Shown: positions 27,068-35,816 of the stretch, in pieces
How the letters are laid out: each line of letters starts with the position of its first letter
How positions within the stretch are numbered: position 1 is the stretch's first letter
Program-made: the position numbers and the translations under genes
DNA from: Gaetbulibacter_A sp043876815
GTDB taxonomy: Bacteria; Bacteroidota; Bacteroidia; Flavobacteriales; Flavobacteriaceae
Length of the DNA: 64,000 bases
Assembly: GCF_043876815.1 (NCBI RefSeq)
Contig: NZ_JBAWKA010000001.1
Span: forward strand, 806,001 to 870,000
Reading direction: 5' to 3'
Notes under the pieces: model-generated
Database searches by the model: none
Told to the model about the DNA's origin: nothing
Seen by the model: the letters and a program-made list of their open reading frames with translations, nothing else

Positions 27068-27262
27068 ATGCAAGAAGGCACAGTAAAATTTTTCAACAAT
27101 TCAAAAGGATTCGGATTTATTAAATCATCAGAAACAGGCGAAGAGATTTTCGTACATAATTCTGGTTTAACGGATGAAATTAGAGAAGACGACAAAGTAC
27201 AGTATGATACTGAACAAGGAAGAAAAGGATTAAATGCTATTAACGTACAAGTTATAGATTAA
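27068..27262 (+). CDS. CspA-family cold-shock protein
   Basis: A 64-residue single cold-shock domain. It has RNP1 (K-G-F-G-F-I) and RNP2-like I-F-V-H-N motifs intact; the usual F-V-H-x-S/T appears as F-V-H-N-S. It binds single-stranded nucleic acid and is an RNA chaperone. The start is the only ATG before the domain, preceded by an A-rich stretch. It is rightward, with its own long leader and terminator, so it looks like an autonomous gene rather than a cassette relying on an external promoter. Confidence 0.93.
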   Translation: MQEGTVKFFNNSKGFGFIKSSETGEEIFVHNSGLTDEIREDDKVQYDTEQGRKGLNAINVQVID

Positions 27263-27306
27263 TTCACAAAAATATTTATCCTTAAAAGATAAAAATTTGT
27301 TAGAAG

Positions 27307-27340
27307 AAGACCGTTTTATTTAAGCGGTCTTTTTTTTTAT
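27307..27340 (+). terminator. Rho-independent terminator of the cold-shock gene
   Basis: AAGACCG / CGGTCTT stem with an 11-base loop and a following run of nine or ten Ts. Confidence 0.85.
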
Positions 27341-27525
27341 GAATGAAAATAATTTTTATAATAACCAGATTGGTTAAAACCCAATTTATTTAAGTACGAC
27401 TCATGTAATCAGCTTGTGGGGACCGGTCTTATATCTTAAAAATAGGCGATTAGGAAGCACTAAAAATTTCGGATAGGCAAAAACTTTGTTTCAGGTTAAA
27501 GATCTTGGGTTTAGTTCTAATTCAT

Positions 27526-27951
27526 CTATTTTTTAATTATATTGTTATCTGCTGACTTTTTGTTTTCGGGTCTATTATTCCATATGGTTAAGAATTGTCC
27601 TGTCGACATTTTACGTGCGGACTGCTTCGCTTTAAGAGCTATTTCTCCTTCGAAAAGTTGGTCGATTGTGTCAAACCAAAGTTGAAGCCAAACTCCAAAA
27701 TGAGTTTGTTCTATGGAATGGTTCATGTTTTTATCTACGTTTATGTGTTTTGCGGAAGGGTTTCCTTTAAACTTTGCTGTGCCAAATAAATTAGTTTCCC
27801 AAAAATCCGTTAATTTTTCAAGATGCTCTGGCCATTGTTCTTCTGAAATATGGCTGTTAAAAATTGGACCTAATAGTTCATTATCTCGGATTTTGGCATA
27901 AAATGTATGTACAAGTTTACCAATGTCTTCGCGATTATCAATTGTCTTCAT
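27526..27951 (-). CDS. Group III truncated haemoglobin
   Basis: A 141-residue globin. The pattern L-V-H-T-F-Y-A-K-I-R-D-N-E-L-L-G-P-I-F at the start, W-x-x-H-L-x-K-L-x-D-F-W in the middle and N-H-S-I-E-Q-T-H-F-G-V-W-L carrying the proximal histidine is that of class P (group III) truncated haemoglobins. These bind oxygen or nitric oxide and are linked to nitrosative stress or microaerobic life. It is downstream of, and 4 bases from, a cupin gene; the two form an operon. Confidence 0.88.
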   Translation of the reverse strand: MKTIDNREDIGKLVHTFYAKIRDNELLGPIFNSHISEEQWPEHLEKLTDFWETNLFGTAKFKGNPSAKHINVDKNMNHSIEQTHFGVWLQLWFDTIDQLFEGEIALKAKQSARKMSTGQFLTIWNNRPENKKSADNNIIKK

Positions 27952-27955
27952 TTAA

Positions 27956-28300
27956 TTAGGATTTATCAGCTACTTTTTCTACCCGTAATACATCATCGAG
28001 TTTGGAAAGCGTCAATCGAACAATGCTGTCTTCTTTTGCTATCAAATCGTGATAAATATTAGCATCCAAACTGATAGCGTCTCCTCTTTTAAGCGATTTT
28101 ATTTCTTCTTCTACCCCAAAATCTATTTTTCCTTCTAGAATATGAACAATTATAGGGAATGGGGCTTTGTGCTTTTTCATTGTTTGTCCATTCTTTAATA
28201 GGATTCTAATTTCCTTTGAAAACGAAGTCTCCAAAATAACCTGAGTAACAATTCGATTATCATTGTAATCTTGATTTTCACTAAATGATTTAATTTCCAT
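27956..28300 (-). CDS. Cupin-domain protein
   Basis: A 114-residue cytoplasmic single-domain cupin. The first motif reads K-H-K-A-P-F-P-I-I-V-H-I-L-E-G-K, partly degenerate at the metal histidines, and the second G-D-A-I-S-L-D-A-N-I-Y-H-D-L. Because one histidine of motif 1 appears replaced, metal binding may be weak. It is followed directly by the truncated haemoglobin. This pairing is common in Bacteroidota, where the cupin is thought to be involved in nitric oxide response, but that link is inferred. Confidence 0.8.
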   Translation of the reverse strand: MEIKSFSENQDYNDNRIVTQVILETSFSKEIRILLKNGQTMKKHKAPFPIIVHILEGKIDFGVEEEIKSLKRGDAISLDANIYHDLIAKEDSIVRLTLSKLDDVLRVEKVADKS

Positions 28301-28320
28301 TTTTGTTCTTTTATGCTTAT

Positions 28321-28459
28321 ATATAACGAGTTTGACTAAGGATAGTTGTGTGGGCGAGCAACTAACTTACTAAAAATGGAAAGAACTAGAGGGAAATCCT
28401 GCGGATTTTCTGAGAAGGCTACAACCAAGCAAGGAATTTTACACTTAGCTATGTTTGGT
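28321..28459. repeat. attC-like repeat F
   Basis: Left end ATATAAC, right end near GTTTGGT. It shares with repeat J the same subtype body: ACTTACTAAAAATGGAA, AAATCCTGC and a TTTTCTGAGAAGGC arm. Confidence 0.6.
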
Positions 28460-29131
28460 TACTTATTAAATATTAAATCAATTGCTATTAATCCTTTGAC
28501 TTCCATAATATTATATTTACAAAGAACAATTTCTTTTCCATCTAAATTTAGAAGCCAAACTTGTTATCTTTCATTATTAAAGCTAAATCTCTACCAATTT
28601 CACCAAAGACTCCAATTACGTTGAATTCGATAGGAACAACAATTTCACTTTCATATTTATAAATCCGAATTGATTTCCTTTTTTACTAAAGCCCAATCTT
28701 TATGAATTTCTCAAAACTTCCCAATAACATCATTTTCGTCTATAGGAGTCTTTATTTTACGTTCAGTTTTTAAGTTTGCCTTTTGATTATTTGTTTCTAG
28801 GTTTTGTTTGTTAAATGCAGTAACAGAAAGAAAAAAAATAATTAGAATTGAAGTAGCAAAGATTGATACTTTTACCATGGTATTAGTTTTTAAATTCCAT
28901 AATTTTAAATGGTTTTTCAAATTTGAATTTTGATTTGGTAATTCGTAAAAATCTACTCCTAAGGCTTTAGAGATAAATTTAATTGTAGAACTTCTTGGTT
29001 TAACAGTGCCAGATTCAATTCTCTGAATGGTACGTATTGTTATGTAGCATTTTTTCCGCAACCTCAGACTGGGTTAACCCTTTAGTTTTTCTTATTCGAA
29101 TGAATTCTTTTTCGAAATCTAGGCTATCCAT
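28460..29131 (-). pseudogene. Frameshifted XRE-family transcriptional regulator with decayed 3' part
   Basis: The ATG at 29129-29131 opens a helix-turn-helix protein (MDSLDFEKEFIRIRKTKG, then LTQSEVAEK) that loses frame at a run of six As (complement of 29050-29055). One base fewer restores C-Y-I-T-I-R-T-I-Q-R-I-E-S-G, the recognition-helix half. The second frame continues through a membrane helix (about residues 62-82 of that part) to a stop at 28711. Beyond it lie scattered coding-like fragments such as FNVIGVFGEIGRDLALI, repeating the N-D-V-I-G-K-F motif, with several stops down to about 28,460. It was a membrane-attached HTH regulator. The first lesion could be a sequencing slip, but the distal decay could not. 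Confidence 0.6.
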
Positions 29132-29268
29132 TTAAATAGAAATTTGAAGTAAAATTATCTTCAATCGTAAACCTTACCAAAAATTAGTAATGTTTTATTT
29201 GCGGAGACATTTGGTTTATTATGTTATTAAATCATGATTTTTGATGTAAAAATGTTTATTCAAATTGC

Positions 29269-29400
29269 CGCTAACGTGTTTGTATATGGTTTGATGCGCA
29301 TTTAGTTAACCAATTCAGCAAATAAAATTGAACCGAAGGAAAGTCTGCTGGATGTTTCGGAGATGTAAGAACCTAGAAATGAATCTTATACATGTCGTAG
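29269..29400. repeat. attC-like repeat G
   Basis: Left end CGCTAAC, right end GTCGTAG (GTT mutated to GTC). The right end matches the left end of repeat H across the enclosed gene (GTYGTAGCAA). Confidence 0.6.
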
Positions 29401-29479
29401 CAAGTTAAATTTTATTATATTTATGAGTGTTATTTATCAAAGACAATATTTTTAAAATTAAATATTAAAACCAGCCATT

Positions 29480-29890
29480 ATGAAAACGATTAGAGTAATC
29501 ACAATAATCCTGATATTTTTATTGGGATTTAATTATACGTCTGAGGGACAAGTTTTGTCTCAAGAAAAAAATCAATCACCACAAGAGCAATATGATTTTC
29601 ATATAAACAAAATGAAATCAAATAAAACAGCTGCATGGATAACTTTAGGAGGTGGATCATTAATGCTCATTAGTGGTCTTGCAATTAATGTTTCAGAAAA
29701 CATTTTTGATGATACATCCGAAGGTCTTGTTTTGGCTGGAGTTGGATTTGCTACTTCTCTTGTTAGTATACCTCTTTTTGCAGCTGGGCGTAAACATAAA
29801 AGCCAAGCTAAAATCCAATTGCAAAATGGGGCAGTTGGGCTTAATAATGAATATAAGTTTTCAGGCCTTTCTATATCGTTTTCATTTTAG
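29480..29890 (+). CDS. Hypothetical exported small membrane protein, reversed in the array
   Basis: A 136-residue protein with a signal peptide or anchor (VITIILIFLLGFNYTSEGQ), a short polar stretch and two further hydrophobic helices (TLGGGSLMLISGLAI and GLVLAGVGFATSLVSIPLF). It ends F-S-G-L-S-I-S-F-S-F. This last stretch resembles the C-terminal strand of outer-membrane proteins, although two internal helices argue for the inner membrane. No known family. It runs opposite to nearly all genes around it, yet is enclosed by repeats G and H with matching outer ends. Confidence 0.65.
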   Translation: MKTIRVITIILIFLLGFNYTSEGQVLSQEKNQSPQEQYDFHINKMKSNKTAAWITLGGGSLMLISGLAINVSENIFDDTSEGLVLAGVGFATSLVSIPLFAAGRKHKSQAKIQLQNGAVGLNNEYKFSGLSISFSF

Positions 29891-29953
29891 AACTTTTGTT
29901 TCTCTCTTAATTCTTTAAATAAGGAACCTTTATTCAAGACGGGGTAAAATTTG

Positions 29954-30083
29954 CTACAACGATCTTGGCTATGAGTTTTCTCGTGGTTTAGCGGTTAACT
30001 TAGCAAGTAAACCAAACTAAGAATCCACAAGGATTTTCAGAAATAGGCGGGTAAAAGCAATTATTTATGGCTATTGTTGTGTG
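29954..30083. repeat. attC-like repeat H
   Basis: Left end CTACAAC, right end GTTGTGT; the ends differ from each other but each fits its own neighbouring unit. Arms ATCTTGGCTATGAG and GCAATTATTTATGGC pair. Confidence 0.7.
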
Positions 30084-30091
30084 AGACTTCG

Positions 30092-30862
30092 TTATTTATT
30101 AAAACTATTTATTTTCCTTAATTCCTGTTCAATTTCATCTATTAATTCATGGCTGTTTTTTAGTATTTGTTTGATATAACGTTGCTTATTCCCATTAACA
30201 GCGCCCATCACATGACTATAGAAATTGGACAAAGCTAAATAAGTAGGTGAATTATAATTTCTAATCCAACTGGTATCAAGTCTATTTATATCGAACGATG
30301 GATTTCTGTAGTGCTTTCGTATAAAAACGAAGGGACTTAATTTAGGGGTTTTGATATATTCCCGTGAGTCCTCAATAATCTCTTTCATGAAATGTTGATA
30401 CTTTTCTATTAAAGCATAATAATCACTTAAATGATTTAGTAAGTCTCTGCTCTCAATGATATAAATGCCGGTAGTATTAAGCATTTCATCATAAGTCTTT
30501 CTATTTACTTCTATATTATTCCAATTGTAATCAATCAGGGAATCAAGGGTTATAAGGTCTTGTACTGATTTTGTGTTAAGTAATAGTTCCAATGCTTCTT
30601 CTTGATTGGATTGATACAGTGTTAAAATGGAATCTGTCGATGTTAAATCTTGGATATCCAAATTGATATCATCTTTCAGTTTTTGAAGAAAGGATATTTC
30701 CCTTTTACGTTCTTTTCTATCTTCGTTGAAATCGTCAAGCTGGATGGCTATAAGAATACCTATTACAACAAGAATGATCTCACCTATGGCATAAATCAGA
30801 TATTTATTGAACTTATTTTCAGTTAGTAACTGTTGTCTAATTTTTCTAAAGAATTTTATCAT
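30092..30862 (-). CDS. DUF6090 family membrane protein, copy 6
   Basis: A 256-residue copy of the E-N-K-F lineage (LLTENKFNKYLIYAIGEI). The post-helix motif has drifted from I-N-N-W-N-E to L-D-D-F-N-E. The S-G-N-x-x-L-I motif is hard to find; the equivalent place reads T-T-G-I-Y-I-I-E-S-R-D. The remaining helices are highly charged (EDRKERKREISF). Spacing is tight: 8 bases from repeat H to the stop, 24 from ATG to repeat I. Confidence 0.85.
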   Translation of the reverse strand: MIKFFRKIRQQLLTENKFNKYLIYAIGEIILVVIGILIAIQLDDFNEDRKERKREISFLQKLKDDINLDIQDLTSTDSILTLYQSNQEEALELLLNTKSVQDLITLDSLIDYNWNNIEVNRKTYDEMLNTTGIYIIESRDLLNHLSDYYALIEKYQHFMKEIIEDSREYIKTPKLSPFVFIRKHYRNPSFDINRLDTSWIRNYNSPTYLALSNFYSHVMGAVNGNKQRYIKQILKNSHELIDEIEQELRKINSFNK

Positions 30863-30886
30863 TGGTTAGTGGTTGGTCATAAAGAA

Positions 30887-31018
30887 GCACAACTGTTTCG
30901 AGTATGGTTTGTTGCGTGTTTAGGTAACCAATTTAGCAAATAAAACCGAACCGTAGGAAAACCCTCAGAATTTTCTAAAGTAGGAGAGGCAAGCAATTAC
31001 TTAGAGCCATTGTTGTAT
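30887..31018. repeat. attC-like repeat I
   Basis: Left end GCACAAC, right end GTTGTAT. The body has CCAATTTAGCAAATAAAACC followed by a GGAAAACCCTCAGAATTTTC hairpin and an AAGCAATTACTTAGAGCC arm. Confidence 0.7.
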
Positions 31019-31026
31019 ATAGTTTT

Positions 31027-31233
31027 TTATTCTTCTTTATATTCTAAAATATCTCCAGGTTGACATTCCAACGCTTCACAAATAGCTTCAAGTGTCGTAA
31101 ACCTAATTGCTTTTGCTTTACCAGTTTTTAAAATTGAAAGGTTTGCCGGTGTGATTCCGAGAATTTCAACCAATTCTTTCGATTGCATTTTTCTTTTGGC
31201 AAGCATGACATCTAAATTAACTATTATGGCCAT
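31027..31233 (-). CDS. XRE/YozG-type helix-turn-helix regulator
   Basis: A 68-residue protein that is almost entirely one Cro/CI-type HTH (LAKRKMQSKELVEILGITPANLSILKTGKAKAIRF) and ends G-D-I-L-E-Y-K-E-E. It belongs to the small YozG-like regulators typically encoded next to DUF2975 membrane proteins, as here. The ATG at 31231-31233 lies two bases after the stop of the DUF2975 gene; a TTG two codons earlier would overlap that stop. Expected to regulate its own two-gene unit. Confidence 0.88.
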   Translation of the reverse strand: MAIIVNLDVMLAKRKMQSKELVEILGITPANLSILKTGKAKAIRFTTLEAICEALECQPGDILEYKEE

Positions 31234-31235
31234 AA

Positions 31236-31781
31236 TCAAACTGTTAATTCATTTTCCTCTTGTAGAGTTATACCTTCTTTAAAAATATCCGCTAAAAAGA
31301 ACATTAAATAACCCAAAATTAGAAATACTAAGAGTTCAGTTGATAAAAGGTCAATTACTTTACTGGAAGTTCGTGCCCAAGCTGTAAAAGCAATATCGAT
31401 AATTAGAGTTCCAAAAGCGAAAGTAAGAAATGATTTTCCAGCTTTCTTAAAAGCTGAACTGACTTCTTTTTGAAAAATCTTCTTTTCTGCGAATAATTTT
31501 GTTGTTGTATTCAATTGGTAAAGACCTAAAAAAATAAATCCAAATATGATTACATAAGCAATAGCAAAAATCAAATAAGCTGTAATAGATATTTGCACGT
31601 CACTGTTAATGATATTAACCTTTGAGAAAAAAGGGTCATCTGGTAAGTGCCATTTTTTGATGAGTTGAAAAGTCCATTGCAAATAATCAATCAGTTTTGT
31701 TCCCGCGAAAACAATTCCGATCATGTAAATCGTGTTAAAGGCTTTTATTCCTTTGTCTGTTTTTTTTGTTTTGTTATTCAT
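31236..31781 (-). CDS. DUF2975 family membrane protein
   Basis: A 181-residue protein with four hydrophobic segments (about 17-35, 72-92, 118-135, 146-165). The E-K-K-I-F before helix three is typical of DUF2975 proteins, which are found throughout Firmicutes and Bacteroidota paired with a YozG-like regulator. The role of these pairs is not established; the membrane protein may sense or titrate the regulator. Here the pair forms one cassette-like unit between repeats I and J. Confidence 0.85.
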   Translation of the reverse strand: MNNKTKKTDKGIKAFNTIYMIGIVFAGTKLIDYLQWTFQLIKKWHLPDDPFFSKVNIINSDVQISITAYLIFAIAYVIIFGFIFLGLYQLNTTTKLFAEKKIFQKEVSSAFKKAGKSFLTFAFGTLIIDIAFTAWARTSSKVIDLLSTELLVFLILGYLMFFLADIFKEGITLQEENELTV

Positions 31782-31906
31782 GTTGAATTAATTTATTATT
31801 GCGAAACTATAATAAATTATTGTAAAACAATAAAAAAACATTAAAAAAGAATAAATAAAATTATATTTTATTGATATTCAAATAGTTAAATTTTTGGACA
31901 AATTAC

Positions 31907-32040
31907 TTACAATGTTTTTGTGTAAGGATAGTTGTGTGTGCAAGTAACTAACTTACTAAAAATGGAAGGAACCAAAGGAAAATCCTGCAAATTTTCTGAG
32001 AAGGCCACATCCAAGCAATTATTTTTACACCTCGTTGAGC
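31907..32040. repeat. attC-like repeat J
   Basis: Left end TTACAAT, right end GTTGAGC. Same subtype as repeat F (ACTTACTAAAAATGGAAGGA, TTTTCTGAGAAGGCC). Confidence 0.65.
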
Positions 32041-32052
32041 ATAGTATTTTTC

Positions 32053-32553
32053 TTAAAATTCACCCGAAATTATTTGATCCAATTCAATACGTTCTCCGTC
32101 TGGTCCTTTCAGAAATACATGTTTCAATTCAAGTCCATGAGTTTGGACCAATCGAATTGGACTAATTATTTCCGCACCTGCGTTTAGGGCTTTTTCCAGT
32201 GCTTTATCGATATCTTTAACATCAATTCCAACATGCTGGAATAAAGCAAAATTATCAATAGCCTCCATTTTATCTACCTCTTTCAATTCAAAAACAAAGT
32301 CCTGTCCTGGAAATTTAAGAAAAACAATATTGGTTTCAACTTCTTTTTGAGTTCCATCTTCGTAAGTCCAAACAAGATGTTTTACGTTGTCATTAGTCAC
32401 TTTAAGATCGAATGCTTTAGTATAAAACTCGACAGACCTTTCCATATCCGACACTACTAGAAACACATGGTTAAATCTGGGAGATAGAGGTTCCTTGGAT
32501 TCGCATGAAGTTAAAATTATTGCTAATGCGATAAATGTATAAATATTTTTCAT
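32053..32553 (-). CDS. VOC-superfamily lipoprotein
   Basis: A 166-residue glyoxalase-fold protein with a short lipoprotein signal (LAIILTSC, cysteine 17). The domain has a F-N-H-V-F-L-V-V-S-D-M-E-R-S-V-E-F-Y start, a mid F-Q-H-V-G-I-D-V segment and a closing G-P-D-G-E-R-I-E-L. Histidines and the glutamate needed for a metal site are in place. The substrate is unknown, and as with the gene at 8620 the periplasmic placement is unusual for the fold. The only gene between repeats J and K. Confidence 0.8.
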   Translation of the reverse strand: MKNIYTFIALAIILTSCESKEPLSPRFNHVFLVVSDMERSVEFYTKAFDLKVTNDNVKHLVWTYEDGTQKEVETNIVFLKFPGQDFVFELKEVDKMEAIDNFALFQHVGIDVKDIDKALEKALNAGAEIISPIRLVQTHGLELKHVFLKGPDGERIELDQIISGEF

Positions 32554-32575
32554 AATGAATTATTTGGTGAATTGT

Positions 32576-32705
32576 ATCCAACGTCTCTGCTAGGAGTAGT
32601 TGCGTGGGTTAATACTTAATATATCAAGTATGCACCAATCTGAAAATCCTCTAGGGCTTTCAGAAGTAGGTGAGAAGAAGCAATTACTTAAAGCCATTGT
32701 TATAT
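32576..32705. repeat. attC-like repeat K
   Basis: Left end ATCCAAC, right end GTTATAT. The right end continues as GTTATATGCT, which recurs complemented at the left end of repeat L. Confidence 0.7.
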
Positions 32706-32712
32706 GCTCCTT

Positions 32713-33987
32713 TTATTTTTCATTTTTATATACAACGCCATCCTTCATAACAAACTTTACACTTTCTAAAGTTTTAATGTCATTAATAGGGTTAGAATTA
32801 ACAGCAATAATATCAGCAAGTAAGCCTACTTTTAATTCCCCTCTGTCATGAAGTCCTAGCATATTTGCAGCATTTATAGTGGCTGTTTGAATAGCTTCTA
32901 TCGAACTCATTCCGCAGGCTATTAAAGCTGAAAATTCAATTGCATTTTGGCCATGTGGAATAACCGGTGTATCTGTACCAAATGCTATTTTCACATCTGA
33001 TTTTATGGCTTTTCTTAGGTTATCTTTGGCGAGTGGTAAAACGTATTTTGCTTTGGCAGCCATAACAGGATGCATTTTATCAACCAGTTCATTTACTACA
33101 TTCGAAAGTCCGGTCGTAGGAACTAAATACACTCCTTTTTCTTTCATTAAGCGAATACCTTCATCATCTAAGAAGGAACCATGCTCAATAGAATAAACAC
33201 CTGCGTTAAGTGCTGCAATAATACCTTCGGTGCCATGGGCGTGAGCAGCAACTTTAATATGATGTCTCGAAGCTTCGTCTACTATAGTTTTCATTTCTTC
33301 ATAACTTAATTGTTGTGCTCCAACTGCATCTTCCATGGAAAGCACACCAGCCGTTGCATGTATCTTTATAAATTTTGCACCATGCTTAATCTGATATCGA
33401 ACTGCTTCAATGGCATCATATTTACCATTAACAATTCCATCCTTGGGTCCTAATTCAATGAGCCCTTCGGATAAGCCCAGAGAAATATCTCCATGTCCAC
33501 CATTTATAGAGATCATATGCCCTGATGGGATTACTCTTGGTGCAATGATTAAGCCTTTATCAGATGCATCTGCAATTGCCACGTCAATAAGCTCTCGCGT
33601 AATATGCAACTGTCCAATGTTTCTAACCGTTGTAAACCCTGCTAATAATGTTTTTTTCGCATTAATAATTGCCCTTATCGTGCCTTGGCTTGAACTTTCT
33701 TTATAGATATAATCCCAGTTTCCTTCAAAGTCAATATCCAAATGAACATGCATGTCCATAAGCCCAGGTAAAAGCACTTTGCCCTTCAATTCTATTATTT
33801 CTGTGTCTTCAGGGATCACCTTTGGATTAACGGATTTTATCAATCCATCTTCGATGAGCAGATCTGCTGGAGTGATTAATTTTCCAGTTCTAACATCAAG
33901 GTATGAATCTGCTTTTAGTAATTTGTATTGTGCTTGAACCGAAAAAGTAGTCGTTAAAAGTAGGATTAATAATAAGAAATGTTTCAT
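32713..33987 (-). CDS. Secreted amidohydrolase (imidazolonepropionase/prolidase-like)
   Basis: A 424-residue metal-dependent hydrolase with a cleavable signal peptide (ending FSVQAQ, residue 20). The H-x-H (80 and 82), the carbamylated-lysine candidate in KFIKIHATAG (near 209), H-A-H-G (near 248), I-E-H-G and the metal/catalytic Asp in F-G-T-D-T-P-V are all present. Thus a full binuclear amidohydrolase site is likely. Relatives act as Xaa-Pro dipeptidases or on cyclic amides. The unit is bounded by GTTATATGCT in inverted orientation at both sides, one of the cleanest cassette signatures. Confidence 0.88.
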   Translation of the reverse strand: MKHFLLLILLLTTTFSVQAQYKLLKADSYLDVRTGKLITPADLLIEDGLIKSVNPKVIPEDTEIIELKGKVLLPGLMDMHVHLDIDFEGNWDYIYKESSSQGTIRAIINAKKTLLAGFTTVRNIGQLHITRELIDVAIADASDKGLIIAPRVIPSGHMISINGGHGDISLGLSEGLIELGPKDGIVNGKYDAIEAVRYQIKHGAKFIKIHATAGVLSMEDAVGAQQLSYEEMKTIVDEASRHHIKVAAHAHGTEGIIAALNAGVYSIEHGSFLDDEGIRLMKEKGVYLVPTTGLSNVVNELVDKMHPVMAAKAKYVLPLAKDNLRKAIKSDVKIAFGTDTPVIPHGQNAIEFSALIACGMSSIEAIQTATINAANMLGLHDRGELKVGLLADIIAVNSNPINDIKTLESVKFVMKDGVVYKNEK

Positions 33988-34037
33988 ATAAAATATTTTA
34001 AATTGTATACTTATTATTCATTATAGCTCATTAAAGC

Positions 34038-34170
34038 ATATAACGTGTTTGTATAAGATTAGCTGCGTTGTGTAAACAACCTAAATTAGCAAAAACCAAC
34101 TGAATAGAAAATCCGCGAGGATTTTCGTATTTAGGCTTGCACAAGCAATTAATTTAATACGATGTTGTGT
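34038..34170. repeat. attC-like repeat L
   Basis: Left end ATATAAC, right end GTTGTGT: a clear within-repeat mismatch. The central hairpin GAAAATCCGCGAGGATTTTC is perfect. Confidence 0.75.
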
Positions 34171-34175
34171 TTTCG

Positions 34176-34940
34176 TTATTTAATTAATCTTTTAGGATCT
34201 TTTATTCGATTATCAATTAAATTTATAAGATTTCCAGAACTTTGTTTTAGCCTTTTCCAATAATTTTCATTAACTGAATTATAGGTGTAAAATTCCGCAA
34301 GTCGTTTTCTATTATCTTCATTATCTTTTAAATATTCAATAAAATTATAGTCATACTTTCCTATTGCCCAGTTTTCAAACCAAACGTATTGTTTGTATTC
34401 TTGGATATTCCGTTTTGAGAGTTCTACCGTTACTTTATTATATTCCGGTAGCTCGGTGTTTAGTTGTGAATAATAACTCAAAATGCTGTTTGTTAAAGAG
34501 TCATTTACCAACTCTTTATTATTAAGTGTTTTAAGCAAATCATAACCTTTATTATTTGGTTGAAAGTTTATAAAATCTGTCGCCAAGCTCCTAAACGGCA
34601 TAAATACCTCACTATCATAGTTATAAACATTTATATTAGAATAAAATGAGTCAGGAACATTATTTTCAAGTATATCAATAATTAGTTCATTGGTATGTTT
34701 TATTTTCTTGAAATCAATACTTAATTGTAAAGTATCATTCACTAAATCTTTTCGTATTTGTTCAAAAACACCAATGGTATAATGTTTTTGAAGTAGATTT
34801 TCTCTAATATTATTTATATAAAGAGCAATCAAGATACCAATGACTACAAGAACTATTTCTCCAATAGCGTATTTAAAATACTTCCCAGTTTTTCCTTTTG
34901 AAAGTAAGTCTTGTCTAATTTTTCTAAAGAATTTTATCAT
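34176..34940 (-). CDS. DUF6090 family membrane protein, copy 7
   Basis: A 254-residue copy of the second lineage (LLSKGKTGKYFKYAIGEIV). After the helix (about 23-43) the family N-N-W-N-E becomes N-N-I-R-E-N, so the tryptophan is lost. The mid-region has long helices with F-E-Q-I-R-K-D-L and ends D-P-K-R-L-I-K. The leader here is the most divergent (TTACAAACCGCTATCC). It is flanked by repeats L and M, with stop and ATG 5 and 24 bases from them. No function can be assigned. Confidence 0.85.
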   Translation of the reverse strand: MIKFFRKIRQDLLSKGKTGKYFKYAIGEIVLVVIGILIALYINNIRENLLQKHYTIGVFEQIRKDLVNDTLQLSIDFKKIKHTNELIIDILENNVPDSFYSNINVYNYDSEVFMPFRSLATDFINFQPNNKGYDLLKTLNNKELVNDSLTNSILSYYSQLNTELPEYNKVTVELSKRNIQEYKQYVWFENWAIGKYDYNFIEYLKDNEDNRKRLAEFYTYNSVNENYWKRLKQSSGNLINLIDNRIKDPKRLIK

Positions 34941-34964
34941 TGGATAGCGGTTTGTAATAATGAA

Positions 34965-35097
34965 TCACAACCTGTATGGCTATGATTTAGTTGCGGAAAA
35001 ACCCACAGGATTGTCACGCCATAGGCCAAATATAATTAAAGTGAAAGGATTTTCCGATTGGAAAATCTGAAGCAATGAATTATAGCCGATGTTACCT
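34965..35097. repeat. attC-like repeat M (second subtype)
   Basis: Left end TCACAAC, right end GTTACCT. The body differs from most: TTGCGGAAAAACCCACAGGATT, split by GTCACG, and GGATTTTCCGATTGG. The same subtype recurs in the right half of repeat R. Confidence 0.65.
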
Positions 35098-35110
35098 ACT
35101 GGTTTTTTCT

Positions 35111-35617
35111 TTAAAGTCCGAAGTTAATTCCAAAATTAATTGTTGAAGCATTTCCATCACCTTCAATAATGCTTGCAAAAGAACCAATAAGCGCAAATTT
35201 CTCTTTCAGATTATAAGTTAAGATTGGCCTAAAATAAAATCCACCCCCGCTATCAAATGCATTTGCACTTAATCCATATCCAATATCCGTACCGAATGAA
35301 AGTGCTTTTATAATATCTATTCGACCAGCAACGGCAATAGGAAGGTATACATCCGGAATTGATCCAAAGGCACTGTTGGATCCATTTATATTATTTCCTT
35401 CTCCTAAAAATACTAAGGCGCCTATTGTTGGTCCAATGTTTATTTTTTCAGACACATTCCATAAATAGTAAAAATTTCCTTGAAGAGTTAATGAGAAGTA
35501 TTCTCGCGAGTCCCCTATTGTTGGTCCGACACCTATCTCTATTCTAAACCCGTCTTGTGCATTTATTGAAGAAAAGAACAATAAGGTTAAAACGACAAAA
35601 CTCAATTTGTTTTTCAT
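35111..35617 (-). CDS. Outer-membrane beta-barrel protein (small)
   Basis: A 168-residue protein with a signal peptide (ending FFSSINAQ, about residue 21) and a mature part made of about eight amphipathic strands rich in glycine and aromatic residues. It starts D-G-F-R-I-E-I-G-V-G-P-T-I-G and ends in S-T-I-N-F-G-I-N-F-G-L with a hydrophobic final residue. This is a typical eight-stranded OmpW/OmpA-like barrel in length and pattern. No partner is visible. It is a one-gene cassette between repeats M and N. Confidence 0.75.
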   Translation of the reverse strand: MKNKLSFVVLTLLFFSSINAQDGFRIEIGVGPTIGDSREYFSLTLQGNFYYLWNVSEKINIGPTIGALVFLGEGNNINGSNSAFGSIPDVYLPIAVAGRIDIIKALSFGTDIGYGLSANAFDSGGGFYFRPILTYNLKEKFALIGSFASIIEGDGNASTINFGINFGL

Positions 35618-35680
35618 AATTAGTTAATTTTTGGTTGTATATATTAAAATTAAAAAATTATTTCTATTTTTTCCGCTTGC

Positions 35681-35811
35681 AGGTAACGGTTGAGCTATGA
35701 TTTCGTCGTGAAATCGTCTGCAGGACTATTCAGTAATGAAATCAGTTTAAATATATTTTTTACTTTTCGGTTTTGCATTATCGCCACGCTGAATTATAGC
35801 CGATGTTGTAG
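35681..35811. repeat. attC-like repeat N (third subtype)
   Basis: Left end AGGTAAC, right end GTTGTAG. The interior is different again (GAGCTATGATTTCGTCGTGAA, GTCTGCAGGACTATTC), but the TGAATTATAGCCGATGTTG right arm is shared with M. Confidence 0.6.
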
Positions 35812-35816
35812 CAGGT

